Assembly: GCA_018057925.1 (NCBI GenBank)
Contig: JAGPCT010000009.1
Location: 1-64,000 of the forward strand
Length of the DNA: 64,000 bases
Source of the DNA: Saprospiraceae bacterium
Lineage (GTDB): Bacteria; Bacteroidota; Bacteroidia; Chitinophagales; Saprospiraceae
Direction: 5' to 3'
Shown here: positions 1 to 9,215 of the stretch, piece by piece
Numbering within the stretch: position 1 is the stretch's first letter
How the letters are laid out: each line of letters starts with the position of its first letter
Made by a program: the position numbers and the translations under genes
The notes under the pieces: model-generated
What the model saw: the letters and a program-made list of their open reading frames with translations, nothing else
Told to the model about the DNA's origin: nothing
Database searches by the model: none

Positions 1-1
1 C

Positions 2-697
2 GGTACGCCGGCTGTCAGTTATGCATTAGATGGCAGTAATTATAGTACACAGACAGATTATAGTAATGTAGGGCCGGGCAATCACATACTGCGGGTCACG
101 GACGTGAATGGCTGTAAGTATGAGGTGCCGATATATTTGGATAATCCGAAGGAGGTAACGATAGAGTTGGGACAAAATACGGTGATACCGGAGGGAGATG
201 TTGTGACGATAGTGCCGGATGTTGAGATAGGCGTCAATGGCGGGGTGATAAACTGGATATCCAATCCACCGGGGACGAATTGTAATAATTGTGATGAGTT
301 GACGGTAAGGCCATTATATACGACGACCTATATAGCTACGGTAAGTGACAAGAATGGCTGTAGTTCGACAGACTCGTTGGAGGTACGAGTAAAGAGTGTG
401 ATACGAGTGTTTATGCCAAATGTAATCAGTCCGAATAATGATGGAGTGAATGATGTGTTTTATGTACAGTCAGATAGGAATGTACAGCGAGTGAAGAGCA
501 TGACGATATACAATAGGTGGGGAGATGTCCAGTATTCTATTAAGGATGTACCGCCAAATGAGGAGGGGTATGGCTGGAATGGCAGATATGGAGAGCAGCG
601 AGCCAATACGCCGGCAGTCTTTGTGTATCAGGTAGTATTGCTGATGCGAGACGGCAGAGAAATAGTTTATAAAGGCGATATCACCGTCGTAAGATAG
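2..697 (+). CDS. C-terminal part of a secreted T9SS type B adhesin-like protein (5' truncated by the window)
   Basis: The frame is open from base 2 to the TAG at 695-697; the true start lies left of the window. The visible 231 residues hold Ig/PKD-like strands with paired cysteines (NCNNCDE) and then the gliding-motility-associated C-terminal domain: PNVISPNNDGVND, then IYNRWG, GWNG and a final GDITVVR. That order is the hallmark of CHU_C (type B) sorting signals, recognised by the type IX secretion system for export and surface attachment. Codon use is odd for the window: many ACG, CCG, ATA and GTA codons and locally higher GC, typical of large repetitive adhesins or recent transfer. Partner function is unknown because the ligand-binding part is outside. 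Confidence 0.9.
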   Translation, partial: GTPAVSYALDGSNYSTQTDYSNVGPGNHILRVTDVNGCKYEVPIYLDNPKEVTIELGQNTVIPEGDVVTIVPDVEIGVNGGVINWISNPPGTNCNNCDELTVRPLYTTTYIATVSDKNGCSSTDSLEVRVKSVIRVFMPNVISPNNDGVNDVFYVQSDRNVQRVKSMTIYNRWGDVQYSIKDVPPNEEGYGWNGRYGEQRANTPAVFVYQVVLLMRDGREIVYKGDITVVR

Positions 698-758
698 CTT
701 TGTGGATAAGTGGAAAAATATGTTTGAATTATAAACTTTACAAATTGGACGTATATTT

Positions 759-1478
759 TTATTGGAATGGATCGAATTTTGATTTCTGTTCATCCAAATA
801 ACGTTCCCATTTGGTTTTATCAAAGGTATCAGGCGGAAGATAAGGTTGCCTTGGTTCTTCAGTGGTATATGTTCTTGGTGTGCTCTGAATAGATAACGTT
901 TCTTTTATGGTATCTTTCTGCCACCAAGCAACTAAAATTCCTACCAATCCTCCAAGGAGATGACTTTCCCAACTAATATTTTTCTCAATCATTTCAGGAA
1001 GAGGTAAAATACCCGAGAACATACCACTATACACCATAAGCACTAATAATGCTAATATTATACTGGTTTTATTTCTTACAAATATTCCCGTCCAAAATAT
1101 AAATGAAATTAATGCATATACAACGCCACTTATACCGATATGTGACACATCTCTGGCAAAACACCATACCATCACACCTGTAAGGAGATAATTGGCAATA
1201 AAAATTAGTGCAAATTGTTTTTTATAAAAATAACGAATCAAGAAAATTGAAAACAAAAGTGGAGGTAAATTGGAAAATAAATGATTTAAACTTCCATGTA
1301 CCAAAGGTCCTGTAATTATTCCCCTAATGCCATCGATATTTCTTGGGATAATTCCAAAGTAGCCAACATCAATACCGATGATCCAGCTGATTACAAATGT
1401 AATAATTGGAATAGTTCCAATCATCAAAGTGAATATGATACTTGAAATGATATCGGCTTTGTCCTTCTCCTTCTCCAT
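759..1478 (-). CDS. rhomboid-family intramembrane serine protease
   Basis: A 239-residue membrane protein with about six hydrophobic segments. Rhomboid signatures are clear: H61-G-S-L-N65-H66 with N70 in the second segment, G-I-S117-G carrying the nucleophilic serine, and H173 in ESHLLGG as the catalytic base. Rhomboids cut transmembrane helices of substrate proteins inside the membrane. The last 50 residues are a charged cytoplasmic tail. It stands alone, convergent with the adhesin to its left, with 80 bp before the next minus-strand gene, so it may share a transcript with the gene at 1559-2575. Substrate unknown. Confidence 0.92.
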   Translation of the reverse strand: MEKEKDKADIISSIIFTLMIGTIPIITFVISWIIGIDVGYFGIIPRNIDGIRGIITGPLVHGSLNHLFSNLPPLLFSIFLIRYFYKKQFALIFIANYLLTGVMVWCFARDVSHIGISGVVYALISFIFWTGIFVRNKTSIILALLVLMVYSGMFSGILPLPEMIEKNISWESHLLGGLVGILVAWWQKDTIKETLSIQSTPRTYTTEEPRQPYLPPDTFDKTKWERYLDEQKSKFDPFQ

Positions 1479-1558
1479 GGGAAATGTTTGAAGTAGTGTA
1501 ACAAATGCAAAGATTTAAAAGTTCATTTTACCAAATTGTCAAGTGCGGTATAATTACC

Positions 1559-2575
1559 TTATTTGACAAAAAGCCTTTTTACTTGTTTGACAAACTCGGA
1601 TGCCTTTTTAAATTTGGACAAATCATTCCATTCATATTGCATGACTACATTTTGGATTAAATAAGATTTTGCCTCTTCAAAAGTTGAAAGTTTGTTGATG
1701 ATTTCTACCGTTTGATTAAACTTGGAACTGTCATCGCCAAATAAATCTTTTATGACCAATATTTTCTCGTTTAGACCCCATGCCTTATTTAAGTCTGAAA
1801 GTGGACTAAGTCCTAAGAAATCAACTAATCCGGTAGGAGATTTGTCACTAAAGATTGCCTGGATGGCATCTGAATTTTCAAATTGTTTTTCACTGTCTGC
1901 TTTATAAATAGACTTTTCTTGAGAAGCCTCTATTTTACTTAGAATGCTGGATGAAGTCCTTTCTTCCGAATGGCTTATCACCGGTATAACTTTTGTATCC
2001 GTATTTTGAATAGGGGTGATGGGAATAGCAATAGTTTCCTCCTCTAACACTATATCTTCAATGATGGGAGAAGTATCATTCATTGATGGAGAAGTGTTAA
2101 TTGGCGTATCTTCAGCAATTTCAGGTGATTGCAGGTCAACCGTAACAACTTCTTCCTGGACTGGGCTCTCAACTTGTATTTCTGTTTCACTCTTTTCCAT
2201 AACAGGTTGTGGCTGAACTGTTTCAAGCGGTTTTACCTGTATGGCTTCTTGTTGAATTGTCGATTCGACCTCCTTTTTATCCTCAGATGAAGGAATTTGC
2301 TGATCTACGGTAGGAGAAGTCACTGTTTCAACAATAGGTTGAGGTTGAGTGGGATTATCTATGCTCTCAGGATGATAGTTGATGGATTGTTGTGTCGTGA
2401 TTACCTCGTGGTGTGGGATAGTGATACCATTAGTAGGGATGGCTTTTACCGAAGAATAAAAGATGCGGATGTAGCCCAAAAGAGTATCGATTTCGATCTC
2501 ATGTGCTGGTTCTTCGAGTTGTTGAAAAGTTTCATTTATTTTTGCTAAGTATTCTTGAGATTTCAATTTATGCAT
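1559..2575 (-). CDS. conserved protein with long disordered Glu/Pro/Thr-rich linker, unknown function
   Basis: 338 residues in three parts. Residues 1-45 form a short helical head. Residues about 50-215 are low-complexity, rich in Q, P, E, T, V and I, and surely disordered. Residues about 225-338 form a compact alpha-helical domain (ending EFVKQVKRLFVK) that I recall as a common Bacteroidota hypothetical-protein domain without assigned function. There is no signal peptide, so it is probably cytoplasmic. A -7-like element (CAAAGATA on the plus strand at 2633-2640) lies upstream and would give a leader of about 50 nt. A linker plus a conserved end suggests a scaffold or tether, but this is speculation. 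Confidence 0.8.
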   Translation of the reverse strand: MHKLKSQEYLAKINETFQQLEEPAHEIEIDTLLGYIRIFYSSVKAIPTNGITIPHHEVITTQQSINYHPESIDNPTQPQPIVETVTSPTVDQQIPSSEDKKEVESTIQQEAIQVKPLETVQPQPVMEKSETEIQVESPVQEEVVTVDLQSPEIAEDTPINTSPSMNDTSPIIEDIVLEEETIAIPITPIQNTDTKVIPVISHSEERTSSSILSKIEASQEKSIYKADSEKQFENSDAIQAIFSDKSPTGLVDFLGLSPLSDLNKAWGLNEKILVIKDLFGDDSSKFNQTVEIINKLSTFEEAKSYLIQNVVMQYEWNDLSKFKKASEFVKQVKRLFVK

Positions 2576-2632
2576 ACTTTGATTAATTTTATGTCTTTAA
2601 AACGTCAAAAGTGGATAATTTGATATAAGCCC

Positions 2633-2640
2633 CAAAGATA
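2633..2640 (-). promoter_or_regulatory. -7 element (TATCTTTG) for the gene at 1559-2575
   Basis: Read on the minus strand this is TATCTTTG, an exact match to the Bacteroidota TAnnTTTG -7 consensus, about 58 bp upstream of the start codon. No convincing TTTG -33 box was identified. Confidence 0.45.
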
Positions 2641-2676
2641 CATTAAATAAAATAATTATATATAAATAACAGAAAA

Positions 2677-3285
2677 ATGTTTTTAGAACCACATTATAAA
2701 GGGCAACGAAATGGTTGGATAGAAGTTATCTGCGGTTCTATGTTTTCAGGAAAGACAGAGGAATTGATTCGAAGATTAAAAAGGGCCAAATACGCCTATC
2801 AAAAGGTAATGGTATTTAAGCCGAGCAGGGACACCCGTTATGATGATGTCAAAGTGGTCAGTCACGATTCCAACATTATCGACTCTACACCTGTCAATAT
2901 ATCGATCGATATTTTAACAATGAGCGAAGACTTTGATGTAATCGGCATAGACGAAGCACAGTTTTTTGACGATGCCATTGTGGCTGTATGCCAAAAGCTG
3001 GCAATGATGGGCAAACGAGTTATTGTAGCTGGCTTGGATATGGATTTTGCCGGTAATCCTTTTGGACCAATACCGGACTTATTAGCAGTGGCTGAATATA
3101 TTACCAAAGTGCATGCAATTTGTGTTCATTGTGGCAATCTGGCAACGCATTCTTATCGCTTGTCAGACAATTCAGATCAAATTCTATTGGGGGCAAAGGA
3201 TTTGTACGAACCTCGCTGTCGAGTATGCTATTTGGATAATAATCTGATAGACTTTAATAATCCGGATAATAACGAGATAAAATAA
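2677..3285 (+). CDS. tdk: thymidine kinase, type II
   Basis: Phosphorylates thymidine to dTMP in pyrimidine salvage, cytoplasmic tetramer. Visible: P-loop GSMFSGKTE (residues 20-28), catalytic Glu in DEAQFF (92-97), and four zinc-binding cysteines in two CxxC pairs (C149/C152 and C181/C184). At 202 residues it has the usual bacterial length. The N-terminal [19 protein letters not shown] fits homologues, so the ATG at 2677 is accepted. It is monocistronic and faces away from the gene to its left. Confidence 0.96.
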   Translation: MFLEPHYKGQRNGWIEVICGSMFSGKTEELIRRLKRAKYAYQKVMVFKPSRDTRYDDVKVVSHDSNIIDSTPVNISIDILTMSEDFDVIGIDEAQFFDDAIVAVCQKLAMMGKRVIVAGLDMDFAGNPFGPIPDLLAVAEYITKVHAICVHCGNLATHSYRLSDNSDQILLGAKDLYEPRCRVCYLDNNLIDFNNPDNNEIK

Positions 3286-3319
3286 TTGAAAATTGTTATA
3301 AAGGATAATAGAAGCTATT

Positions 3320-3410
3320 ATACCAAATTGATTGATAAATCAGTCCAATTTTCACAAAAATCAAAATGCTCCCGATAACTATCGGATTGATAGTCGTTTA
3401 GGTCGATATA
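3320..3410. repeat. repeat family 2, copy 1
   Basis: Begins ATACCAAATTG with AGTCCAATT about 12 bases on, then a core with AAAATCAAAATG and GATAGTCGTTTAGG separated by a small hairpin (CCGATAACTATCGG). The same flank occurs at 49518, but there the core words appear in reverse-complement orientation. Lies between tdk and tRNA-Arg in a 230-bp gap that otherwise holds only the tRNA terminator. Confidence 0.55.
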
Positions 3411-3472
3411 GCTGGGCTTTTACGAATATCCAAGCGGCAATACAAGACGATTTCTTACAATTATTACATAAA

Positions 3473-3505
3473 AAAACGCTTAACCTGTAGAAAGTTAAGC
3501 GTTTT
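3473..3505 (-). terminator. rho-independent terminator of tRNA-Arg
   Basis: Near-perfect stem AAAACGCTTAAC / GTTAAGCGTTTT with a 9-base loop. On the minus strand it is followed by a T-run, and it begins 10 bases past the tRNA 3' end. Confidence 0.8.
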
Positions 3506-3514
3506 GTTGTTGAG

Positions 3515-3588
3515 TGACCCCGAGAGGATTCGAACCCCTAACCCTCAGAGCCGAAATCTGATATTCTATCCAATTGAACTACGGAGCC
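3515..3588 (-). tRNA. tRNA-Arg (anticodon UCG)
   Basis: Read on the minus strand it starts GGCTCCG and ends CGGGGTC plus discriminator A, a 7-bp acceptor stem with two G-T pairs. The anticodon arm TCAGA-TTTCGGC-TCTGA has loop positions 34-36 = TCG, so it decodes CGN arginine codons. The T arm contains GGTTCGAATCC, with the D arm between. No CCA is encoded (next bases CTC), so CCA is added after transcription. 74 nt. Confidence 0.93.
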
Positions 3589-3694
3589 TTCACGAAAAAG
3601 TGCACAAATGTAATTATTTTTTCGTTAATTCATATTTCAGGTAGAATTAGAATTTCTAAATTATTGAAAAATGGATTGATTTATGAGCTAATTG

Positions 3695-3922
3695 AACCCA
3701 AATTCCGCATTAGACAAATGCTGAATCGATTTACGACTCATAATCAGCACTATACGGTTTTTCAAAACCTTTACTGCTGAATTACATCTAACTAAATCTC
3801 AATAAGTTGATTATCATATATTTGGAAATATATTGATTCGTGACTATTTGAATTACAACACAAAAAAAGTTAGCATTATATTTCTTAAAGAAACTATTGT
3901 ACCTTTAATATGAATTCGGGTT
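3695..3922. repeat. cloverleaf repeat family 1, copy A (reverse orientation, with extra module)
   Basis: Inverted ends AACCCAAATTCC and GAATTCGGGTT bound 228 bp. Read right to left it has the end, the extra module shared with copies B and H (centred on TAGTCACGAATCAATAT), then hairpin 1 (CAGCAGTAAAGG...TATAGTGCTG) and a remnant of hairpins 2 and 3. The distal half of hairpin 2 is cleanly missing. It fills most of the 400-bp gap between tRNA-Arg and the DUF721 gene; a chance frame at 3574-3780 runs into it. Confidence 0.8.
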
Positions 3923-3993
3923 GAAAAAGGCTATTGTAAACAACTCAATTGACAAGTTTGAAAATTATTCGAAATTATGTATGATTTTTTCCA

Positions 3994-4293
3994 TCAACTT
4001 ATTTTGACTTGTTGAACTAATTCCTCACCGAATGCAGTGTTGAACATATCTTTTATATTTTCTTTTTTAAAGTTAAGTTCCTGCCGCAATGGGGAAGAAG
4101 AGACGTAAACTGTAAGGACGCCTTTATAAAGAGTTATTCGTTTTGTATATTTGGTTATCAATGTTCCCATATTTTCCTCCCAGGTTGTTTTTAATACAAT
4201 TTTATGGTACTGCTTTTTAATACCGGGACTTTTGACAAATTCTGCCATTAATTGTTTGAAAGATTTTTCATTTGTGCCAAATAGCTTACTCAT
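3994..4293 (-). CDS. DUF721 / DciA-like protein
   Basis: 99 residues matching the DUF721 family (DciA-like, proposed helicase-loading partners of DnaB in bacteria lacking DnaC). The pattern W-x-x-x-V/MGTLITKYT, then hydrophobic strands with LTVYVSSSPLRQEL, is the usual core. The start overlaps recF by 8 bp, so the two are co-transcribed and probably translationally coupled, a neighbourhood frequently seen in Bacteroidota. Function in this phylum is inferred only from family membership. Confidence 0.82.
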   Translation of the reverse strand: MSKLFGTNEKSFKQLMAEFVKSPGIKKQYHKIVLKTTWEENMGTLITKYTKRITLYKGVLTVYVSSSPLRQELNFKKENIKDMFNTAFGEELVQQVKIS

Positions 4294-5398
4294 ATTGACT
4301 GATGTTACCTTTGTTAATATTAAAACAGATAGACTTTTTATTCAGTTTTGGCAGAATGGACCGGACTCTTTCCCGATAGGTGTCTGTTATGAAAATCTGA
4401 CCATAGATGTTGTCATCAATGATTTTCATTAAGTTGGTCACCCTGTCGTGATCTAATTTATCAAAAATATCATCAAGAAGTAGAATGGGCAATGTAGAAG
4501 AAGCATTTTTTAGCCATTGATACTGTGAAAGTTTTGCTGCAAAAATGGTGGATTTAATTTGTCCTTGAGAACCAATTCTCTTGATAGGTTTGTCTTCCAA
4601 TACAAACTCCAGGTCATCTTTGTGTATTCCATGGGTAGTTCGCTCTAATAGTAAATCTTTTCCTTTGTTCTGAATATAAAGTTTTAGGAAATCGGAAATA
4701 TCACCTATGCAATCGGGTTGGTATTGCATGCGTACTTTTTCGACTTTGTCAGTAAGAGAACCATATATGTCTTGATATAAATTTGCAATTTCATCTGTAA
4801 ATTTTTGTCTTGCATGTACAATAGTTACCGATATTTTAGCCATTTCTTCATTGTAAAATTCCAAAAGCTCATTTTGTGAGAGTTTTTGTTGATTCATATT
4901 TTTTAATAAACTGTTTCTCTGTTTCAACAGTTTGTTGTATTTGGTAAGATTTTCAGTATAAATTGGATCTATTTGACAAATAGAAATGTCCATAAAACGC
5001 CTTCTTTCTTCACTTCCTTCTTCAATAAGTTGGATATCGCCGGGCGTTATGATGACGATAGGTAGAAATCCGATATAGGAGGCATATTTTTTTATATCCT
5101 TATCGTCTTTGATAAAGGATTTTTGCCCGGGGAGCTTGTATTTACAATCAATTACAACAGCTTTGTTGTCTTTTATAAAAATTCCTTTCGCTCGAAAAAA
5201 GTCCTTTCCAAACTGTACAATATTCTTTTCTGAATATTGAAAATAGGACTTTGTCATACAAAGCAAATAGATGGCATCTAATAAATTGGTTTTTCCCTGG
5301 CCATTATTTCCAGTGAAGATATTGATTCCTTCAGACAATGCAATGTCGAGCTTATCAAAATTTTTAAATTGAATCAAATGAAGTTGTTTCAAAAACAT
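4286..5398 (-). CDS. recF: DNA replication and repair protein RecF
   Basis: An SMC-like ATPase that loads RecA at gaps with RecO and RecR. Walker A GNNGQGKT at residues 30-37, N-terminal LHLIQFKNF typical of RecF, coiled-coil arm around 150-210, ABC-type signature region IGSQGQIKS, and Walker B LPILLLDDIFDKLD near the C-terminus. 370 residues, normal length. First gene of a two-gene operon with the DUF721 gene; recO of the same pathway is at 31.5 kb. Confidence 0.96.
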   Translation of the reverse strand: MFLKQLHLIQFKNFDKLDIALSEGINIFTGNNGQGKTNLLDAIYLLCMTKSYFQYSEKNIVQFGKDFFRAKGIFIKDNKAVVIDCKYKLPGQKSFIKDDKDIKKYASYIGFLPIVIITPGDIQLIEEGSEERRRFMDISICQIDPIYTENLTKYNKLLKQRNSLLKNMNQQKLSQNELLEFYNEEMAKISVTIVHARQKFTDEIANLYQDIYGSLTDKVEKVRMQYQPDCIGDISDFLKLYIQNKGKDLLLERTTHGIHKDDLEFVLEDKPIKRIGSQGQIKSTIFAAKLSQYQWLKNASSTLPILLLDDIFDKLDHDRVTNLMKIIDDNIYGQIFITDTYRERVRSILPKLNKKSICFNINKGNISQYE

Positions 5399-5580
5399 GC
5401 TATAGGAATCAATATCTTTGTTGATTTTAAAAAATAAAGATAGCGTATTTTTTTTGGCAATACCAATAAAACCTTTTTTGTGGATAATCTTATTTGCTGG
5501 GGAAGGTATGTGATATGCCTGAAATGAGGGAATCTAAATAGGAAATAAAAAATTATCGCTGTCAATATGGGATAAATGCC

Positions 5581-5588
5581 TATTTTTG
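5581..5588 (+). promoter_or_regulatory. -7 element (TATTTTTG) for pdhA
   Basis: Exact TAnnTTTG match 33 bp before the pdhA start, in the 222-bp divergent gap between recF and pdhA. The rest of this gap is AT-rich with nothing else recognised. Confidence 0.6.
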
Positions 5589-5620
5589 CGGTTTAAACTT
5601 AAATAAATACAGATAGATTC

Positions 5621-6634
5621 ATGCAAACTACCGCCAAGAAGAAGAAATCCAAGTACTCAGAAGATACTTATGCCACGTGGTATGAGACAATGTTAAGGAT
5701 TAGGAGGTTCGAAGAGAAAACGTTGTTGATGTATTCCCAACAGAAGATAAGGGGATTTTGTCATGTTTACATAGGACAGGAAGCTATCGCTGCCGGGCTA
5801 AAGACGGCTCTGCGACCTGAAGATTGCATGGTGACTGCTTATAGAGTGCATGGACTTGCCTTGATGAAGGGTATGACTTCTCGTGAGTGTATGGCTGAAT
5901 TGTTTGGAAAAGATACCGGTTGTGTCAAGGGAAAAGGCGGTTCAATGCACTTTTTCTCAAAGGAACACAAATTTTTTGGTGGAAATGGAATCGTAGGAGC
6001 CCAGATTCCAATCGGTGCTGGAATTGCATTTGCTGAAAAATATAATAAGACGGATAATATTTGTGTGACATTATTTGGTGATGGGGCAGCGAGGCAAGGA
6101 GCCCTTCACGAAACATTCAATATGGCGATGAATTGGAAGCTTCCGGTATTATTTATTTGTGAAAATAATCAATATGCCATGGGAACATCGGTCGCCAGGA
6201 CATCTAATGTTACAGATATGGTAAAGATTGGTCTTAGTTATGATATGCCAAGTGAGCAGGTTGACGGTATGCGTGCGGAAGCTGTACATGAAGCGGTGAC
6301 TAAGGCAGTAGAGCATATTCGTGCAGGGAATGGTCCATATTATCTAGAAATAAAGACGTATCGATATCGTGGTCATAGTGTAAGCGATCCGGGATTATAT
6401 CGTACCAAAGAAGAATTGGAGCATTATAAAACTTTAGATCCTATCGGTATGCTTGAGCATTCATTCAAAGAAGATGGGTTGTTAAGTGAAGCTCGAGTCA
6501 TTGAGATTCAAGAAAGTATCAAGGATGAAATAGAGGATGCGGTTCAATTTGCAGAAGATTCACCTTGGCCTTCTCCTGAAGAACTGTACATAGACAATTA
6601 CGTCGAAGTAGATTATCCATTTATGAGAGACTGA
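5621..6634 (+). CDS. pdhA: pyruvate dehydrogenase E1 component, alpha subunit
   Basis: The thiamine-diphosphate subunit that decarboxylates pyruvate as an alpha2beta2 heterotetramer with E1 beta, feeding acetyl-CoA formation. The ThDP motif runs from GDGAARQG (153-160) to CENNQYAM (180-187), and the loop YRYRGHSVSDPG is the conserved E1 alpha regulatory/active-site loop. 337 residues fit the stand-alone alpha subunit. The beta subunit is not adjacent, which is common in Bacteroidota. The next gene follows 16 bp later but is functionally unrelated. Confidence 0.95.
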   Translation: MQTTAKKKKSKYSEDTYATWYETMLRIRRFEEKTLLMYSQQKIRGFCHVYIGQEAIAAGLKTALRPEDCMVTAYRVHGLALMKGMTSRECMAELFGKDTGCVKGKGGSMHFFSKEHKFFGGNGIVGAQIPIGAGIAFAEKYNKTDNICVTLFGDGAARQGALHETFNMAMNWKLPVLFICENNQYAMGTSVARTSNVTDMVKIGLSYDMPSEQVDGMRAEAVHEAVTKAVEHIRAGNGPYYLEIKTYRYRGHSVSDPGLYRTKEELEHYKTLDPIGMLEHSFKEDGLLSEARVIEIQESIKDEIEDAVQFAEDSPWPSPEELYIDNYVEVDYPFMRD

Positions 6635-6650
6635 TAATAGTATCGGGTAA

Positions 6651-8072
6651 ATGGTATTTTCAAGTATCGTATTTGTACTGTATTTTTTACCTGTATTTTT
6701 ATTTCTCTACTTTATAATTGACAGAAAATACAAGAATATCAGCATTCTTGTATTTTCTGTTTTTTTTTATGCGTGGGGTGCCCCTAAGTTTATTTTTGTC
6801 ATATTAGGCACTACTTTATTAGACTTTATCCTAGTAAGTAATATGGATCGGATGAAGTCGGAGATAAAACGGCGTCTGTTGTTGATGATATCCGTCGCTG
6901 TCAATCTGGGGCTTTTGGTTTACTTTAAATATTCCAATTTTTTTATCGAGAACTTCAATGTTTTACTTGAAGGTCTTGGTATTCGGCATGTCGCTTGGAC
7001 AAAGCTCGTTTTGCCTATAGGGATTTCTTTCTATACATTTGAAACGATAACCTATGTAGTTGATGTATATCGAAGGATTCATAAGCCATTAAAGGGTTTT
7101 TGGGACTATCAACTCTACATCATTTTATTTCCAAAATTGATAGCGGGGCCGATTGTGAGGTATCACGATATAGCTGATCAAATAACTGATCGGTCGGCCA
7201 ATGAGAATAATGATAATCGATTGGCAGGATTTTATCGATTTGTCATAGGATTGGCAAAGAAAGTTTTGATAGCTAATCAAATGGGCGTGCAGGCAGACCT
7301 TATATTTTCGCAGGATTATCATACATTAAGTACCGGGACGGCATGGATCGGAATTTTGGCATATACATTCCAGATTTATTTTGACTTTAGTGGGTATTCG
7401 GATATGGCACTTGGAATAGCAAAAATGATGGGATTTAAGCTGCCTGAAAACTTTAACAGTCCATACGTCAGCCGCAGTATTACAGAGTTTTGGCGACGAT
7501 GGCACATTACTTTGGGAACATGGATGCGCAATTATCTTTATATACCATTAGGTGGCAATAGGCTATCGGCAAGAAGGACATATTTCAATCTATGGTTGGT
7601 CTTTGTAGCATCGGGATTATGGCATGGTGCATCATGGAACTTTGTGTTATGGGGAGTATATCACGGCTGTTTTTTGGTAATTGAGAGGCTCTTTCTATCA
7701 AAGATGTATGACATAATGGGTCGGTTTATCCCCATGATATTGACATTTTTCTTTGTTGTCATAGGATGGGTATTCTTTCGGGTTGAACACTTCGATGGCG
7801 CAATTACATATATAGGAAGGATGTTTGCGATGCAATCCGGTGTTGATTTGCAAGCTGATATGCAGTTTATTACTATGTTTTGCGTAGCTATCTTTTTTTC
7901 ATTTTTTGCGGTCTTTCAGAAAACAAAATCTATTCAAGAAACAGTTTTTGCAGGTGATTTTACATTAAAGCAGCATTATTTGATAAGCCCGATAATCCTC
8001 ATTTTATTTGTATTGTCGATAGCATCGATTACAAGTTTTGGCTTTAATCCATTTATATACTTTAGATTCTGA
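6651..8072 (+). CDS. MBOAT-family O-acyltransferase (AlgI-like)
   Basis: 473-residue polytopic membrane protein that moves acyl groups across the membrane for O-acetylation of an exported glycan. Family motifs: EFWRRWHITLGTWMRNYLYIPLGGNR region (about 278-303) and the invariant histidine in GLWHGASWNFVLWG (about 325). It overlaps the next gene by one base (TGATG), so the pair is translationally coupled. The glycan acceptor is not encoded nearby. Alginate itself is not implied; AlgI-like proteins serve many polysaccharides. Confidence 0.92.
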   Translation: MVFSSIVFVLYFLPVFLFLYFIIDRKYKNISILVFSVFFYAWGAPKFIFVILGTTLLDFILVSNMDRMKSEIKRRLLLMISVAVNLGLLVYFKYSNFFIENFNVLLEGLGIRHVAWTKLVLPIGISFYTFETITYVVDVYRRIHKPLKGFWDYQLYIILFPKLIAGPIVRYHDIADQITDRSANENNDNRLAGFYRFVIGLAKKVLIANQMGVQADLIFSQDYHTLSTGTAWIGILAYTFQIYFDFSGYSDMALGIAKMMGFKLPENFNSPYVSRSITEFWRRWHITLGTWMRNYLYIPLGGNRLSARRTYFNLWLVFVASGLWHGASWNFVLWGVYHGCFLVIERLFLSKMYDIMGRFIPMILTFFFVVIGWVFFRVEHFDGAITYIGRMFAMQSGVDLQADMQFITMFCVAIFFSFFAVFQKTKSIQETVFAGDFTLKQHYLISPIILILFVLSIASITSFGFNPFIYFRF

Positions 8073-9211
8073 TGAAAATGGAAAATAAAGCGAAGAGGAA
8101 TTTGATGATTTTTTGGATGGTAATCTTATTTGTTCCATTTATACAATGGGGTTTACATCTATTCAAAGGAGGTGAATTGAAGGGTGGAGTAGTCATTGCT
8201 CCGGATGTAGAGTTTTCTTTGGCGGGTTGGATAAATGGAGATTATCAGCGTGAGAAGGAGAAATACTTTAATGATCAATTTGGATTTAGAAATGATTTTG
8301 TTCGATTACATAATCAAATTGGATATTCTCTTTTCAAAAAAATGAATGCCAATGGAGTAGTGGTGGGCAAGGACAGTTATTTGTTTGAGAAGCCATACAT
8401 TGAATGTTTGTTTGGAGAGAATTATGTAGGAGATTCCATCATCCTTGACAGGGTTAGAAAGTTGAAAATGTTGAGGGATACTTTTAATCGGATGGGCAAA
8501 CATCTTGTGGTTGTATTTGCTCCAAATAAAGCTCGCTTTTTTCCTCAAATGATTCCAAATGATCTAAGGACAAAACAGACTACAACCAATTACGATCAAT
8601 ATGTAAAGTACTTTGCAGAGAATCATGTGCCTATTTTGGATTGCAATGCTTATTTTTTAAAAATATCGGATACTTCTCGATATGATTTATTTCCGAAGTA
8701 TGGGACACATTGGTCTATGTATGGCGGAAGTTTGATTAGAGATTCTCTTGTAAACATTATTGAGGATGTTTCAGGAAAGCCATTGCCTAAATTTGCTAAA
8801 ACAATTCGACTAAGTGACTATCCGGAATATACAGATGCAGATATAGGGGATGGATTAAATTTAATTCAAAAATTACAAGGCGGTCCCTACGCTTATGCTT
8901 CTTATCAGCAGATAGATTCCAGCAAAAAATCATCTGTGAAGATAATTTCTATATCGGACAGCTTTTATTGGACGATGGTATATCTTGACTTTCCCAACAT
9001 GTTTCAAAACAATCAATTCTGGTATTATTTTTCCGAGATATGGCCTGAGCGCAAAAGACCGGATGGGCAAAAAATGACCATTCCTGATATCAACTTGCAA
9101 GATGAAATTAATAACAATGATCTGTTTATCATCATGGTTTCAGAAGTTAACCTTGGATATATAGGCTTTTCTTTTACAGATCAAGCTTATCAGTTATATT
9201 TTGGTAAATAA
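8072..9211 (+). CDS. AlgJ/AlgX-like (DHHW-type) periplasmic O-acetylation partner
   Basis: 379 residues with a single N-terminal membrane anchor (residues about 8-27). The rest looks like the SGNH-like acetyltransferase fold that receives acetyl groups from the MBOAT protein: GTHWSMYGG (about 210-218) supplies the Asp/His-type histidine and SISDSFYW (about 291-298) the serine block. It follows the MBOAT gene with a one-base overlap, the standard two-gene arrangement for glycan O-acetylation. Convergent with the ABC ATPase to its right, with a 4-bp gap. Confidence 0.85.
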   Translation: MKMENKAKRNLMIFWMVILFVPFIQWGLHLFKGGELKGGVVIAPDVEFSLAGWINGDYQREKEKYFNDQFGFRNDFVRLHNQIGYSLFKKMNANGVVVGKDSYLFEKPYIECLFGENYVGDSIILDRVRKLKMLRDTFNRMGKHLVVVFAPNKARFFPQMIPNDLRTKQTTTNYDQYVKYFAENHVPILDCNAYFLKISDTSRYDLFPKYGTHWSMYGGSLIRDSLVNIIEDVSGKPLPKFAKTIRLSDYPEYTDADIGDGLNLIQKLQGGPYAYASYQQIDSSKKSSVKIISISDSFYWTMVYLDFPNMFQNNQFWYYFSEIWPERKRPDGQKMTIPDINLQDEINNNDLFIIMVSEVNLGYIGFSFTDQAYQLYFGK

Positions 9212-9215
9212 AATT

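Noticed and set aside
3574..3780. 68-codon frame on the plus strand across tRNA-Arg and repeat copy A
   Set aside because: It overlaps a tRNA on the other strand and its second half is repeat sequence. No protein-like features.
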